Origin: Clostridia bacterium
GTDB lineage: Bacteria > Bacillota > Clostridia > Oscillospirales > Acutalibacteraceae
Reading direction: 5' to 3'
DNA: 64,000 nucleotides
Assembly: GCA_017521365.1 (NCBI GenBank)
Contig: JAFXCT010000037.1
Location: 1 to 64,000, forward strand
Numbering within the stretch: position 1 is the first letter of the stretch; each line of letters begins with the position of its first letter. Made by a program: the position numbers and the translations under genes. A model generated the notes under the pieces. The model made no database searches. It saw only the letters and a program-made list of their open reading frames with translations, and was not told the DNA's origin. Positions 8,712 to 17,266 of this stretch are shown piece after piece.

Positions 8712-10040
8712 ATGGATTTATACACACTTAACATAGAAAACTGGAAAGCCCGTTATTCTTCGCTGATTGAAAGTAACACTCTGCCTATGCTGTGCGTGGG
8801 TGCAGACGAAACTCAAGTCAGCCTCTGCTGGCACGCACCTAAGGAAACTGCTTCGGCACAGGTTGAGCTGTCCGTTAACGAAGATATGACCGATTCAAGG
8901 CTCTTTGAAGGCAGAGTAACCGAAGCCGAAAACGATTTTCAGAGTGTCTGCAGGGTGAATATAACGGGTCTCAAAGAGAATACCGTATATTACTATCGGT
9001 GGAATACGGGCAACGGCTGGAGCAATGCCGAAAAATACGAAACGAAGTCCTTTACCTCGCACAAGGCTCTTGTTATAGGTGATATTCAGATTATCCAGAT
9101 TGAGGACGGCGATAATTCCGCACAGATAAGCGAGAGCAATTATTGGAATAATATACTTGAAAATGCTTTGGCAAATAACCCCGATATTGCCTGCCTTCTT
9201 TCACCGGGCGACAACACAAACACGGGTAAAACCGCCGAGGAATGGCAGAGCTTTTTGATGCCGCCCTCGCTGCGGTCTCTGCCGCAGGCGCTTGCAATAG
9301 GCAACCACGACAAGAAGGGCACGACCTACCGCTACTACACCAATATGCCCAACGAATTTTATGGCAAAGGCTTCTTCGGGCTTGACCGTGATTTCTGGTT
9401 CAGGTACGGCGACGTGCTTTACCTTGTTTTTGACTCAACCTCGGGCAGTGCGCCCGACCATATCGCTATGGCAAAAGAGGCTGTCGGAAAGAACAGGGAT
9501 GCAAAGTGGCGCATAGGTCTTATTCACCACGGTATCTACGGCGCAGGCGACTGCATAGGCGACAAGGAAACGGAAATTCTGCTGAACGCAATCTTTACCC
9601 CGATTTTCGAGTCGTTTGACCTTGACCTGGTTATAACGGGCCACACCCATTCTCAGGGCCGTTCTCACTTTATGAAAAAGAGAAAAATTGTCGGCAGGGC
9701 CGAAAGCGGAAAAACCTACACCGACCCTGAGGGCATAGTGTATATTAACGCAAACTCTGTCTGCGGCAAGGTTGTAATGGACTACGAGGCGGATTATCTT
9801 GCCTATGCGTTTATGGAAAACGACGTTACAACCTATACCACACTTGAGTATAAGGGTAATCAGCTTATACTCGAAACAAGAAGAGGCGACAGCGGTGCGC
9901 TTCTTGACAGTATAACGCTTGAACGCACAAAGGCACACAACGAAAATTCAGCCGCAAACAAATTAAGGCGTGTTGCTTACAATCCGATAAAGTTTGCAGG
10001 CTGGGCTTACAATAAAATCACAAAGCTTCTTACAAAGTAG
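8712..10040 (+). CDS. Purple-acid-phosphatase-like metallophosphoesterase
   Basis: A 442-residue protein. An N-terminal beta-sandwich resembling the fibronectin-III domain of purple acid phosphatases (about residues 20-115) precedes a calcineurin-like phosphoesterase domain with VIGDIQ, SPGDNTN, AIGNHD, GLIHHG and ITGHTHSQ as metal-binding motifs. No signal peptide is visible, so it is probably cytosolic; that is unusual for this architecture. The C-terminus is basic. Starts 9 bases after the oxidoreductase stop and ends 14 before the alpha-galactosidase. The substrate cannot be read from sequence. Confidence 0.82.
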   Translation: MDLYTLNIENWKARYSSLIESNTLPMLCVGADETQVSLCWHAPKETASAQVELSVNEDMTDSRLFEGRVTEAENDFQSVCRVNITGLKENTVYYYRWNTGNGWSNAEKYETKSFTSHKALVIGDIQIIQIEDGDNSAQISESNYWNNILENALANNPDIACLLSPGDNTNTGKTAEEWQSFLMPPSLRSLPQALAIGNHDKKGTTYRYYTNMPNEFYGKGFFGLDRDFWFRYGDVLYLVFDSTSGSAPDHIAMAKEAVGKNRDAKWRIGLIHHGIYGAGDCIGDKETEILLNAIFTPIFESFDLDLVITGHTHSQGRSHFMKKRKIVGRAESGKTYTDPEGIVYINANSVCGKVVMDYEADYLAYAFMENDVTTYTTLEYKGNQLILETRRGDSGALLDSITLERTKAHNENSAANKLRRVAYNPIKFAGWAYNKITKLLTK

Positions 10041-10054
10041 AGGGAGTGAAAAAT

Positions 10055-12130
10055 ATGTCTGAATTCATAATGGCAATAGTGATGTTCTTTTCAAGCCTTT
10101 TCGGCAGCTTCGTGACGTTTTTTGAACGTCTGCCCGAAAACCAATACAATGCCGATATTGTTTTTGAAAGCATTACTGCAGAAGAAACAAAAATCAGCGA
10201 GAAGGAAAAACAGCTTTGCCGCGAGTGGTTTGACAACAACATACTGCTTAAAGGCGATGTTCGGAATTTGCCTTACGATTTTAATGTTGCAGACAAAGCT
10301 CTCAATAAGAATATTGACGATTGGGATATTTCCGTAGGCGGTGAAAGCCAAACGGGTGCCGTTTATAAGGACGGCAAAACGACTTACGTTTATTTAACCC
10401 ATAAATCAAGCGGACTTAAGGCTACGGTTGAGGCAACAATTTACGAGGACTTTGCCACCTGCGAATGGACGGTTTATATCGAAAACACGGCGCAGGAAAA
10501 TTCGCCCGTTGTCAGCAGCTTTTATGCGGTGAATACCGCTCTGAATATTGAAAACGCACAGGCTTACTATTCAAAGGGCAGCTACGACGAGCCCTACGAT
10601 TTTGCGCTGATGCAAAAATCGCTTTCGATTATTCCGAAAACCTTTACGAGCTACGACGGCAGACCTACGGATAAATACCTGCCGTACTTCAATATCAGCG
10701 GCGAAAACGGCGGTGTTGTATTCGGTGTCGGTTGGTCGGGTCTCTGGCAGGCGGATATTGCCGCCAGCGGAAAATCGGTCAGCATAAAGGCAAAGCAGGA
10801 AAGCTTCAAGGCGTATCTTGAGCCCGGGGAAAGCGTGCGTTCGCCGCTTGTTTCCCTGAGCTTTTATGACGGCGACAATCCGTTAAAGGGCTTCAACACT
10901 TTCCGCAGCTGGATAAGCGGCTGCGTTTACCCCGAAAATATACCCGATACGCTTACTATGCTTGAATTTTCCGGCCCTGCACACACCCAGACTGCCGCCG
11001 AGCTTATGGCTGCGGCAGACGGCTTCGGCGAGAAAACCTATGCCCCCGTCGATTATTTCTGGATGGATGCAGGCTGGTATAAGTATAACGAGGGCTGGCA
11101 CGACGGTGTCGGCTCGTGGGTTGCCAATCCGAACCGTTTTCCCAACGGTATAATCGAGGTTTCCGAGTATGCCGCCTCAAAGGGCTGCGGGCTCGTGCTT
11201 TGGTTTGAGCCCGAAAGAGTCCGCCGTGATACGCTTTTCTGCAAAAAAGGTGCGGAAAACGAGAATTGGCTTATCTCGGTTAAGGATGAGGACAACTATA
11301 TGTTTAACCTCGCTGAGGACGGTGCAACGGATTATCTTATTGAATATATTTCGGACTTCCTTATTGAAAACAAAATTTCTGTTTACAGGCAGGATTTCAA
11401 CTTTTCACCCGATGTTTATTGGGCACAGGCTGATAAGGAATACTACGGCGGCAGAACGGGTATAACGGAAAATCACTACGTCACAAACCTTTACAGATAC
11501 CTTGACAGCCTTTGTGAAAACGTTGACGGCCTGATTATAGACAACTGCGCTTCGGGCGGCAGAAGGCTCGACCTTGAAATGGCACGCAGAAGCGTTCCCG
11601 TGTGGCGAAGCGATTACAACTGCAATCCGCACGAGGATATTCTTGAGGCAACTCAGGCACAGACCTACGGCTTGTCCTTCTGGCTTCCGCTTTCGGGTAC
11701 GGTTGTTTACAGCGGCAGCGAATACGCTTCACGCACGAGCATAATTCCCCTTTGCGTTGAAACCTTCGGCACGGTGCACAGCCCCCATTACGGCGAATAC
11801 ATCACCCAGCGTGAAATGATGAATGAATATTATTATCCGCTTTCCGCAGGCGGCTATTTCTCCGACAGAATGCTTGCAATGCAGTATTCCGACTATTCAG
11901 CAAGCAGCGGTATGGCACTTGTTTATAAGCGCGCGGACGTAACGGACAGTGAATATACCGTAAGGCTTAACGGACTTGAAGAAAATACCGTATACAGTGT
12001 TTACGATTACGATAAGCCCGAAACAGTGCTCCAAAAAACAGGTGCTGAACTTATGACAGACGGTATAACTCTCACACTTCCCGAGGGCGAAAAGGCGTTT
12101 ATAATAATGTTCAACAGTCAGAGTGCTTAA
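10055..12130 (+). CDS. GH36 alpha-galactosidase
   Basis: Releases terminal alpha-galactose from oligosaccharides such as melibiose or raffinose-type sugars, or from host glycans. The 691-residue protein has the GH36 beta-sandwich followed by the TIM barrel, with FWMDAGWY, LWFEPERV, nucleophile Asp447 in YRQDFNF and acid/base Asp520 in WRSDYNC. The first 25 residues form a hydrophobic, Phe-rich stretch that could be a signal anchor, so it may face outward; this differs from typical cytosolic GH36. I prefer ATG 10055 (GAGGGAG eight bases upstream) over an in-frame GTG at 10046. Last gene of the operon begun by the MFS transporter. Confidence 0.93.
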   Translation: MSEFIMAIVMFFSSLFGSFVTFFERLPENQYNADIVFESITAEETKISEKEKQLCREWFDNNILLKGDVRNLPYDFNVADKALNKNIDDWDISVGGESQTGAVYKDGKTTYVYLTHKSSGLKATVEATIYEDFATCEWTVYIENTAQENSPVVSSFYAVNTALNIENAQAYYSKGSYDEPYDFALMQKSLSIIPKTFTSYDGRPTDKYLPYFNISGENGGVVFGVGWSGLWQADIAASGKSVSIKAKQESFKAYLEPGESVRSPLVSLSFYDGDNPLKGFNTFRSWISGCVYPENIPDTLTMLEFSGPAHTQTAAELMAAADGFGEKTYAPVDYFWMDAGWYKYNEGWHDGVGSWVANPNRFPNGIIEVSEYAASKGCGLVLWFEPERVRRDTLFCKKGAENENWLISVKDEDNYMFNLAEDGATDYLIEYISDFLIENKISVYRQDFNFSPDVYWAQADKEYYGGRTGITENHYVTNLYRYLDSLCENVDGLIIDNCASGGRRLDLEMARRSVPVWRSDYNCNPHEDILEATQAQTYGLSFWLPLSGTVVYSGSEYASRTSIIPLCVETFGTVHSPHYGEYITQREMMNEYYYPLSAGGYFSDRMLAMQYSDYSASSGMALVYKRADVTDSEYTVRLNGLEENTVYSVYDYDKPETVLQKTGAELMTDGITLTLPEGEKAFIIMFNSQSA

Positions 12131-12172
12131 AAAATCACGTTAAAAAGTGCTTTTATCTGTCAATAGCATTAA

Positions 12173-12201
12173 TTGAAAATAATAAATAATTGTGATATTA
12201 T
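12173..12201 (+). promoter_or_regulatory. Promoter of glycyl-tRNA synthetase gene
   Basis: TTGAAA (12173-12178), 17 bases, TATTAT (12196-12201). The leader before the ATG at 12242 is only about 35 nt, too short for a T-box, so the gene does not seem to be controlled by tRNA sensing. Confidence 0.65.
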
Positions 12202-12241
12202 ACTTTAGTATGATTAATTGGCTTTGAAAGGAATTTTTGCA

Positions 12242-13621
12242 ATGCTTAATACAGAAAAAACAATGGAAAAAATAGTTGCTCTTTGCAAGGGCAGAGGCTT
12301 CATTTTTGCAGGCAGTGAAATATACGGCGGTCTTGCCAACACGTGGGATTACGGCCCTCTCGGCGCAAGAATGAAAAACAACGTCAAGGATGCCTGGAGA
12401 AAGAGATTTATTCAGGAAAGAAAGAACAGCTACGAGGTTGATGCGGATATCCTTATGCACCCCAGAGTATGGGAGGCAAGCGGCCACGTTGCAAGCTTTT
12501 CCGACCCTCTTCTTGACTGTAAGGAGTGTAAAAAGCGTCACAGAGCGGACAATCTTATTGACGATTTTAATCCCGATGCTCACGCAGACGCAATGACAAA
12601 GGAAGAGATGTTTGAGTATATCAAGGCTAATTCTATTCCCTGTCCTCACTGCGGCAAGCACGATTTCACGGATATCAGAGAATTCAATCTGATGTTCCAG
12701 ACCTTCAGAGGCGTTACTAACGACAGCAAAAACGTTATCTATCTCCGCCCCGAAAACGCTCAGGGCGAGTACGTTAACTATCTCAACGTTCAGCGAACAA
12801 TGAGAGCTAAGCTTCCTTTCAGTATCGGTCAGATAGGTAAGGCATTCAGAAACGAAATCACACCCGGTAACTTCACCTTCAGAACAATCGAGTTTGAGCA
12901 GATGGAGTTCCAGACCTTCTGCAAGGAGGGTACGGATACCGACCTTTACGACTACTTCAAGGAGTACGGTCTTAAGTTCTATCAGGACCTTGGTATCGCC
13001 GCCGAAAATCTCCGCTTCCACGACCACGAGAAGCTTGCCCACTATGCAAAGGCAGCCTGCGATATCGAATTCCTTTTCCCGTTCGGCTGGGGTGAGGTCA
13101 ACGGTACACACAACAGAACGAACTTTGACCTTACCAGACACCAGGAATACAGCGGCCATAAGATGGATTATCTCGACCCCGAAACGAACGAAAAGTTTAT
13201 TCCCTTTATTATCGAGTCTACCTACGGTCTGGACAGAACGGTTCTTGCTCTCCTTTGCGAGGCTTATGATGAAGAGGTTATTGATGCAGAAAAGAACGAC
13301 ACAAGAGTTGTTCTTCACCTCAGCCCTGCCATTGCTCCGTACAAGGCTGCCGTTCTTCCGCTTTCAAAGAAGCTCTCTGAGGATGCTCTCGAGGTTTACG
13401 AGAAGCTTCAGAAGAAGTTTATGGTTGACTTCGACGAAACAGGCTCAATCGGCAAGCGTTACCGCAGACAGGATGAAATCGGTACTCCCGTTTGCATCAC
13501 CTACGACTTCGATAGTCTTGAGGACGGCTGCGTAACGGTGCGTGACCGTGACACAATGGAGCAGAAGAGAATCAAGATTGACGAGCTTGAAGCATATATC
13601 GGTTCGCTTATTGAATTCTGA
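12242..13621 (+). CDS. glyS: Glycyl-tRNA synthetase, homodimeric type
   Basis: Charges tRNA-Gly in the cytosol. 459 residues, class II fold, single-chain (alpha2) form. Visible: FIFAGSEIYGG near the start, WDYGPLGARMK, a CxxC pair (CKECKK, then CPHCGKH) that could bind zinc in the insertion, the motif 2 region (FRNEITPGNF), motif 3 (STYGLDRT) and the C-terminal anticodon-binding domain. The ATG at 12242 follows GAAAGGA; an in-frame TTG at 12218 is less likely. Followed by a clear terminator, so monocistronic. Confidence 0.97.
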   Translation: MLNTEKTMEKIVALCKGRGFIFAGSEIYGGLANTWDYGPLGARMKNNVKDAWRKRFIQERKNSYEVDADILMHPRVWEASGHVASFSDPLLDCKECKKRHRADNLIDDFNPDAHADAMTKEEMFEYIKANSIPCPHCGKHDFTDIREFNLMFQTFRGVTNDSKNVIYLRPENAQGEYVNYLNVQRTMRAKLPFSIGQIGKAFRNEITPGNFTFRTIEFEQMEFQTFCKEGTDTDLYDYFKEYGLKFYQDLGIAAENLRFHDHEKLAHYAKAACDIEFLFPFGWGEVNGTHNRTNFDLTRHQEYSGHKMDYLDPETNEKFIPFIIESTYGLDRTVLALLCEAYDEEVIDAEKNDTRVVLHLSPAIAPYKAAVLPLSKKLSEDALEVYEKLQKKFMVDFDETGSIGKRYRRQDEIGTPVCITYDFDSLEDGCVTVRDRDTMEQKRIKIDELEAYIGSLIEF

Positions 13622-13637
13622 ACAAATATGTAATTGA

Positions 13638-13673
13638 AAAAGGCTCTGACGGCAAAACTGTCGGAGCTTTTTT
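13638..13673 (+). terminator. Rho-independent terminator after glyS
   Basis: GGCTCTGAC pairs with GTCGGAGC across a short loop, with an A-run before and TTTTTT after. Confidence 0.85.
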
Positions 13674-13750
13674 ACAGTAAAAAAATTTTTTTGAAAAATT
13701 TTGTGACCTTTCATTAATCTGAAACGTTTTAATTACGGAGGACAGGAAAA

Positions 13751-14257
13751 GTGCTGTTTTCATTTGCCGCACAACCGAATAGAGAAAGCCTTGAGGTTGT
13801 ATACGGCAGATATGCCGATATGCTTTTCAGGCTGTCGCTTTCTCACCTCGGCGTAGTTGAGGATGCGGAGGATGCCGTGCACGATGTGTTTGAAAAATAC
13901 ATCAACCTGTCGCCCGAATTCAGGGACGGTGAGCACGAAAAGGCGTGGTTTGTGCGTGTGACGGTAAACCGCTGCCACGATTTACTTCGTAAACGCTCAA
14001 AGCGCAGCCACGAATCGCTCGAAGCGGCGTATGATATAGCGCACGAGGATAGCGTTGAGCCCGAGGTGTTCCGCCTTGTCCACTCCCTGCCCGAAAAATA
14101 CAGAACGGTTATAGTTCTGCATTACCTTGAAGGATATTCTGTTGAGGAAACCGCAAAGCTGCTCAGGCTCACCGCTTCGGCGGTCAAAATGCGGCTTGCA
14201 AGGGGCAGAGAACAGCTAAGGGCGGCGATTATAATCCAAACCCGCCCCAAAGCGTGA
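13751..14257 (+). CDS. ECF-type RNA polymerase sigma factor
   Basis: A 168-residue sigma factor with only regions 2 and 4. Region 2 runs over about residues 12-75 (DAEDAVHDVF and KAWFVRVTVNRCHD). Region 4 spans about 105-155 (LPEKYRTVIVLHYLEG, then the helix-turn-helix ETAKLLRLTASAVKMRL). The start is GTG 13751, nine bases after GGAGG. It is followed, after a 265-bp non-coding insertion-like element, by a one-helix membrane protein that looks like its anti-sigma factor, and then a lipoprotein. The signal is probably cell-envelope related; regulon unknown. Confidence 0.92.
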   Translation: MLFSFAAQPNRESLEVVYGRYADMLFRLSLSHLGVVEDAEDAVHDVFEKYINLSPEFRDGEHEKAWFVRVTVNRCHDLLRKRSKRSHESLEAAYDIAHEDSVEPEVFRLVHSLPEKYRTVIVLHYLEGYSVEETAKLLRLTASAVKMRLARGREQLRAAIIIQTRPKA

Positions 14258-14261
14258 ATTT

Positions 14262-14494
14262 TTGCGGCTTTTCGGCGTTTCGGATTTGAAAGGCGACAGC
14301 CTGTCGGCATCCTCAACATCCAAAAATCCATCAAAAATTCGCACTTTTGGGTCGCAGATTTTTTGCAAAGCAGATTTTTGGCATATCAAGGCACAAAACG
14401 CAGTAAATCCTGACGGATTTACGAGTATTTTAACGAAGAGATGGCAGAAATCTGCCCTGCAAAAAACGAGTTTAGATTATACTCGCCACCCTAA
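14262..14494 (+). repeat. Structured repeat-like element between sigma and anti-sigma genes
   Basis: No convincing gene lies here (an open frame of 86 codons crosses it but has no protein-like character). It contains perfect small hairpins: GTAAATCC/GGATTTAC at 14403-14422 and GGCAGA/TCTGCC at 14443-14456. It ends with GATTATACTCGCCACCCTAA (14475-14494), which recurs at 32917-32936 with one mismatch. I interpret it as a copy of a dispersed structured element; it may carry RNA function or be a small non-autonomous mobile unit. Left edge uncertain. Confidence 0.5.
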
Positions 14495-14522
14495 ACAAAT
14501 AATGGAAGGTGTTAATAAATAA

Positions 14523-15002
14523 ATGTTTGATGAAAGACAGATTGAGCAGTACCGCTCGGTCAGGGCTTCGCAGGAGCTTCGGGAAAGCGTTATGTCGCTT
14601 GAAAAGAGCGGTAAGCTTTACTCTTTCAACCGTAAGACTCTGTCTGCTGTTGCGGCGTGCCTTGTTGCGGTAATTGCACTCGGCTCGTACTTCGGTATGA
14701 GTGCAGGCGTGAACGCCGAGCTCGTTGCCGTGCCGCAGTCGGCTTCGGTTTACCGTTGGGCGGCAGATGAAAGGGTAACGGTGAGTTTCGATATTAACGG
14801 CGGCTATACCGTAAAGGTTGAGTCGGGTTACATTTTACAAAACGGTGAGCAGGTAAACGAAGTCGAGTATGACGGCAAAGCACAAATCGAATGGTTTGTT
14901 CCTGCCGAGGGTGAGCACGTGCTCACGGTTAAAAAAGGGTTAATCATCAAGCAGTACAGACTGTACAGAAACGAACAGGGCTGTATGCTTGAGAGAAAAT
15001 AA
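14523..15002 (+). CDS. Putative anti-sigma factor, single-pass membrane protein
   Basis: A 159-residue protein: a 38-residue cytoplasmic N-terminus, one membrane helix (about residues 40-60, KTLSAVAACLVAVIALGSYF) and an external domain of about 95 residues with no recognised fold. The first gene downstream of an ECF sigma factor usually encodes its inhibitor, and the topology fits, but no zinc-finger (ZAS) motif is present. Start at ATG 14523 after GGAAGGTG. The role is inferred from position and topology. Confidence 0.6.
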   Translation: MFDERQIEQYRSVRASQELRESVMSLEKSGKLYSFNRKTLSAVAACLVAVIALGSYFGMSAGVNAELVAVPQSASVYRWAADERVTVSFDINGGYTVKVESGYILQNGEQVNEVEYDGKAQIEWFVPAEGEHVLTVKKGLIIKQYRLYRNEQGCMLERK

Positions 15003-15038
15003 AAAAGTATAAAATTTATATTAAAGGAGAAAACTACT

Positions 15039-15623
15039 ATGAAAAAACTTCTCGCACTCATTCTTGCAGGCGCAATGCTCCTCGCTTTCGCAGCTTGCGG
15101 CGGTAACTCAGACAATGGCGAAACCACTACTCAAGCACCCGTTGCACAGGTTGACGTTGCAGATGCAACAGACCTTCTCACAAAGGTATGGGCAAGCTTC
15201 GGCGACGATGAAAAGCCCTTCGTAATGGGCGGCTACGGCGACACAATGGTTGACGGCGCACCCGGCAAGTTCGACGTTTCTCTTGCAGAGGATATCGACG
15301 CTATGCTCGGTCTCCCCGCAGCAAACGTTGCAGATATCGACGATGCAGCTTCCGTTATCCACGCTATGAACGCAAACACCTTCACCTGCGCAGCTTTCCA
15401 CCTCAATGCAGGTACAGATGCAGCAGCATTTGTTGATGCACTCAAGGCAAACCTTCAGGCAAGACAGTGGATGTGCGGTATCCCCGAAAAGATTCTCATC
15501 GTTACAGTCGGTGACTACGTTGTTTCCGCTTTCGGCGCAGCAGATATCCTTGACAACCTCAACGCAAAGCTCGGCGCACAGTTCAGCGCAGCAGCAGTCG
15601 TTGTTGACGAGCCCATCGCATAA
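15039..15623 (+). CDS. Lipoprotein of unknown function
   Basis: 194 residues. A type II signal peptide ends in the lipobox LAFAAC, giving a lipidated Cys at residue 20 followed by a Gly/Asn/Thr-rich linker. The mature part is Ala- and Asp-rich and acidic, contains a possible helix-rich core (about 45-185) and has no motif I recognise. It follows the putative anti-sigma gene by 36 bases with a good AAAGGAG site, so it may be part of the sigma factor's signalling or output. Confidence 0.7.
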   Translation: MKKLLALILAGAMLLAFAACGGNSDNGETTTQAPVAQVDVADATDLLTKVWASFGDDEKPFVMGGYGDTMVDGAPGKFDVSLAEDIDAMLGLPAANVADIDDAASVIHAMNANTFTCAAFHLNAGTDAAAFVDALKANLQARQWMCGIPEKILIVTVGDYVVSAFGAADILDNLNAKLGAQFSAAAVVVDEPIA

Positions 15624-15818
15624 ATTACAGTTTGTCTGTGACAAACTGTTAATGAAAAATGAATAATGAAGCCGCATACGCTGATGAATAATGAATAATA
15701 AAGGAAGGGCTACGCCCTTACCCATTATTATGTTTTTCGGGTGCGGGTGTCCCGCCCACAATTATTCATTATTCAATATTCATCATTCAATATTCATTTG
15801 CAACAATTTATTGTTGCA
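15622..15818. repeat. Palindromic AT-rich intergenic element
   Basis: A non-coding stretch built from repeated ATGAATAATGAATAATGAA-type words on the left (about 15651-15702) and their inverse (TTATTCATTATTCAATATTCA) on the right (about 15760-15797), enclosing GC-rich hairpins such as AAGGGC-TAC-GCCCTT. It begins with AAATTACAGTTTGT (15622-15635), the exact reverse complement of 3223-3236. A separate hairpin TGCAACAA-TTTA-TTGTTGCA sits at 15799-15818 before the acyltransferase gene. MITE-like; I see no gene. Confidence 0.6.
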
Positions 15819-15850
15819 TAAAAAGCACACACAGCAGGAGGAAAGCATAA

Positions 15851-17251
15851 ATGTTATTTTCAAGTATCCCGTTTCTTTATTTCTTTCTGCCGTGTGTGCT
15901 ATTTTTATATTTTGCTGTCCCGAGGTGTCTGAAAAACGCCGTGCTGATGCTTGTCAGCCTGTTTTTCTACGCCTGGGGAGAGCCTAAATATGTTCTGCTT
16001 ATGGCGGCTACGATAGGCATAGGCTATGTGACGGGTCTGCTGATTGAGAAATTTAGGGGCAAGGCTCTTTCAAAGGTTTTTCTCGGCGTTTCCGTCGCCG
16101 TTGATTTGGGCTTTCTGGCTTATTTCAAATATGCCGATTTCTTTATTGAAAATTTCAACGCCGTAACCGGTCTTTCTCTGCCGCTTCTGCGTATCGCTCT
16201 GCCTATCGGCATCAGCTTCTATACCTTCCAGATAATGAGCTATTCAATCGACGTTTACAGGGGCGATGTACCTGCACAGAAGAACCCGATAAATTTGGCG
16301 GCTTACGTTACAATGTTTCCCCAGCTTATTGCCGGCCCGATTGTCCGCTATGCCGATATCGCAAAGCAGCTCAAGGACAGAACGCACAGCTTTGAAAAAA
16401 TTGCCGCCGGTATACGAAGGTTTGTTATGGGTCTTGCCAAAAAGATTCTGATTGCAAACACTCTCGGCGAAATCTGCGATATTTTCCGTGAGTCGGAAGA
16501 AAAAGCGGTGCTCTATTACTGGCTTTACGCCGTTGCCTTTGCGCTGCATATCTATTTCGATTTCTCGGGCTACAGCGATATGGCTATCGGCCTCGGCAAA
16601 ATCTTCGGCTTCGATTTCCTTGAAAACTTCAACTATCCCTTCGTTTCCTCAACCGTTACCGAATTCTGGCGCAGGTGGCATATGTCCCTTGGCACGTGGT
16701 TCAGGGATTACGTCTATATTCCGCTTGGCGGCAACCGTGTTTCAAAGGGCAGATGGTTTTTCAATATTTTTGTTGTCTGGATGCTGACCGGCTTCTGGCA
16801 CGGTGCGGCGTGGAACTTTATTATATGGGGCCTTTTCTTTGCGGTGCTTCTCATTCTCGAAAAGCTCTTCCTCAAAAAGCTCCTTGAAAAAACAAAGGTT
16901 ATCAAGCGTATTTACATTGCGCTTGCCGTGCTTATCAGCTTTGTGATTTTCAACGCAACCGATATGAAGGAGGCTTTCCAATATATCGGCGGTATGTTCG
17001 GTGCAGGCGGTATACCGCTTGTAAGCGCAGAATTGCTCTATTACCTCAAGAGCTATGCGGTTGTGCTTGTTCTTGCCGCTGTCGGCTCGACACCCGTAAT
17101 CAAAAACACGGCGCTTCGCCTGAGTAAGAGCGAAAAAACGGGACGTGTGATGAATGTGCTTGAGCCCGTTGCAATTGCCGCTCTGCTTATTGTTATGACG
17201 GCTTATCTCGTGGACGGCTCGTTCAATCCGTTCTTGTATTTCAGGTTTTAA
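15851..17251 (+). CDS. MBOAT family O-acyltransferase, AlgI-like
   Basis: Transfers acyl (typically acetyl) groups across the membrane to an extracellular polysaccharide. 466 residues, about 10-12 membrane helices. The MBOAT signature is clear: FPQLIAGPIVRY, SGYSDMAIGLGKIFGF, FWRRWHMSLGTWFRDYVYIPLGGNR and the invariant histidine His317 in GFWHGAAWNF. Start ATG 15851 after AGGAGGAAAG. The next gene, 15 bases on, is an AlgJ-like partner; such pairs acylate surface glycans. Which glycan is modified is not shown; the polysaccharide locus at 53-63 kb is a candidate. Confidence 0.93.
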   Translation: MLFSSIPFLYFFLPCVLFLYFAVPRCLKNAVLMLVSLFFYAWGEPKYVLLMAATIGIGYVTGLLIEKFRGKALSKVFLGVSVAVDLGFLAYFKYADFFIENFNAVTGLSLPLLRIALPIGISFYTFQIMSYSIDVYRGDVPAQKNPINLAAYVTMFPQLIAGPIVRYADIAKQLKDRTHSFEKIAAGIRRFVMGLAKKILIANTLGEICDIFRESEEKAVLYYWLYAVAFALHIYFDFSGYSDMAIGLGKIFGFDFLENFNYPFVSSTVTEFWRRWHMSLGTWFRDYVYIPLGGNRVSKGRWFFNIFVVWMLTGFWHGAAWNFIIWGLFFAVLLILEKLFLKKLLEKTKVIKRIYIALAVLISFVIFNATDMKEAFQYIGGMFGAGGIPLVSAELLYYLKSYAVVLVLAAVGSTPVIKNTALRLSKSEKTGRVMNVLEPVAIAALLIVMTAYLVDGSFNPFLYFRF

Positions 17252-17266
17252 GGAGGGAGAGTGCAG

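Noticed and set aside
12202..12241. T-box riboswitch ahead of glyS
   Set aside because: The leader from the predicted start to the ATG is only about 35 nt, and no terminator/antiterminator is present.
12140..13318. 392-codon minus-strand frame opposite glycyl-tRNA synthetase
   Set aside because: Antisense shadow of a conserved gene; no ribosome site and no recognisable domain.
13715..13750. TGAAAC as an autoregulatory ECF -35 box
   Set aside because: A matching -10 would fall inside the start of the gene, so the spacing is wrong.
14262..14522. 86-codon open frame between sigma and anti-sigma genes
   Set aside because: Lies over the repeat-like element with its perfect hairpins; low-complexity translation and no ribosome site, so treated as non-coding.
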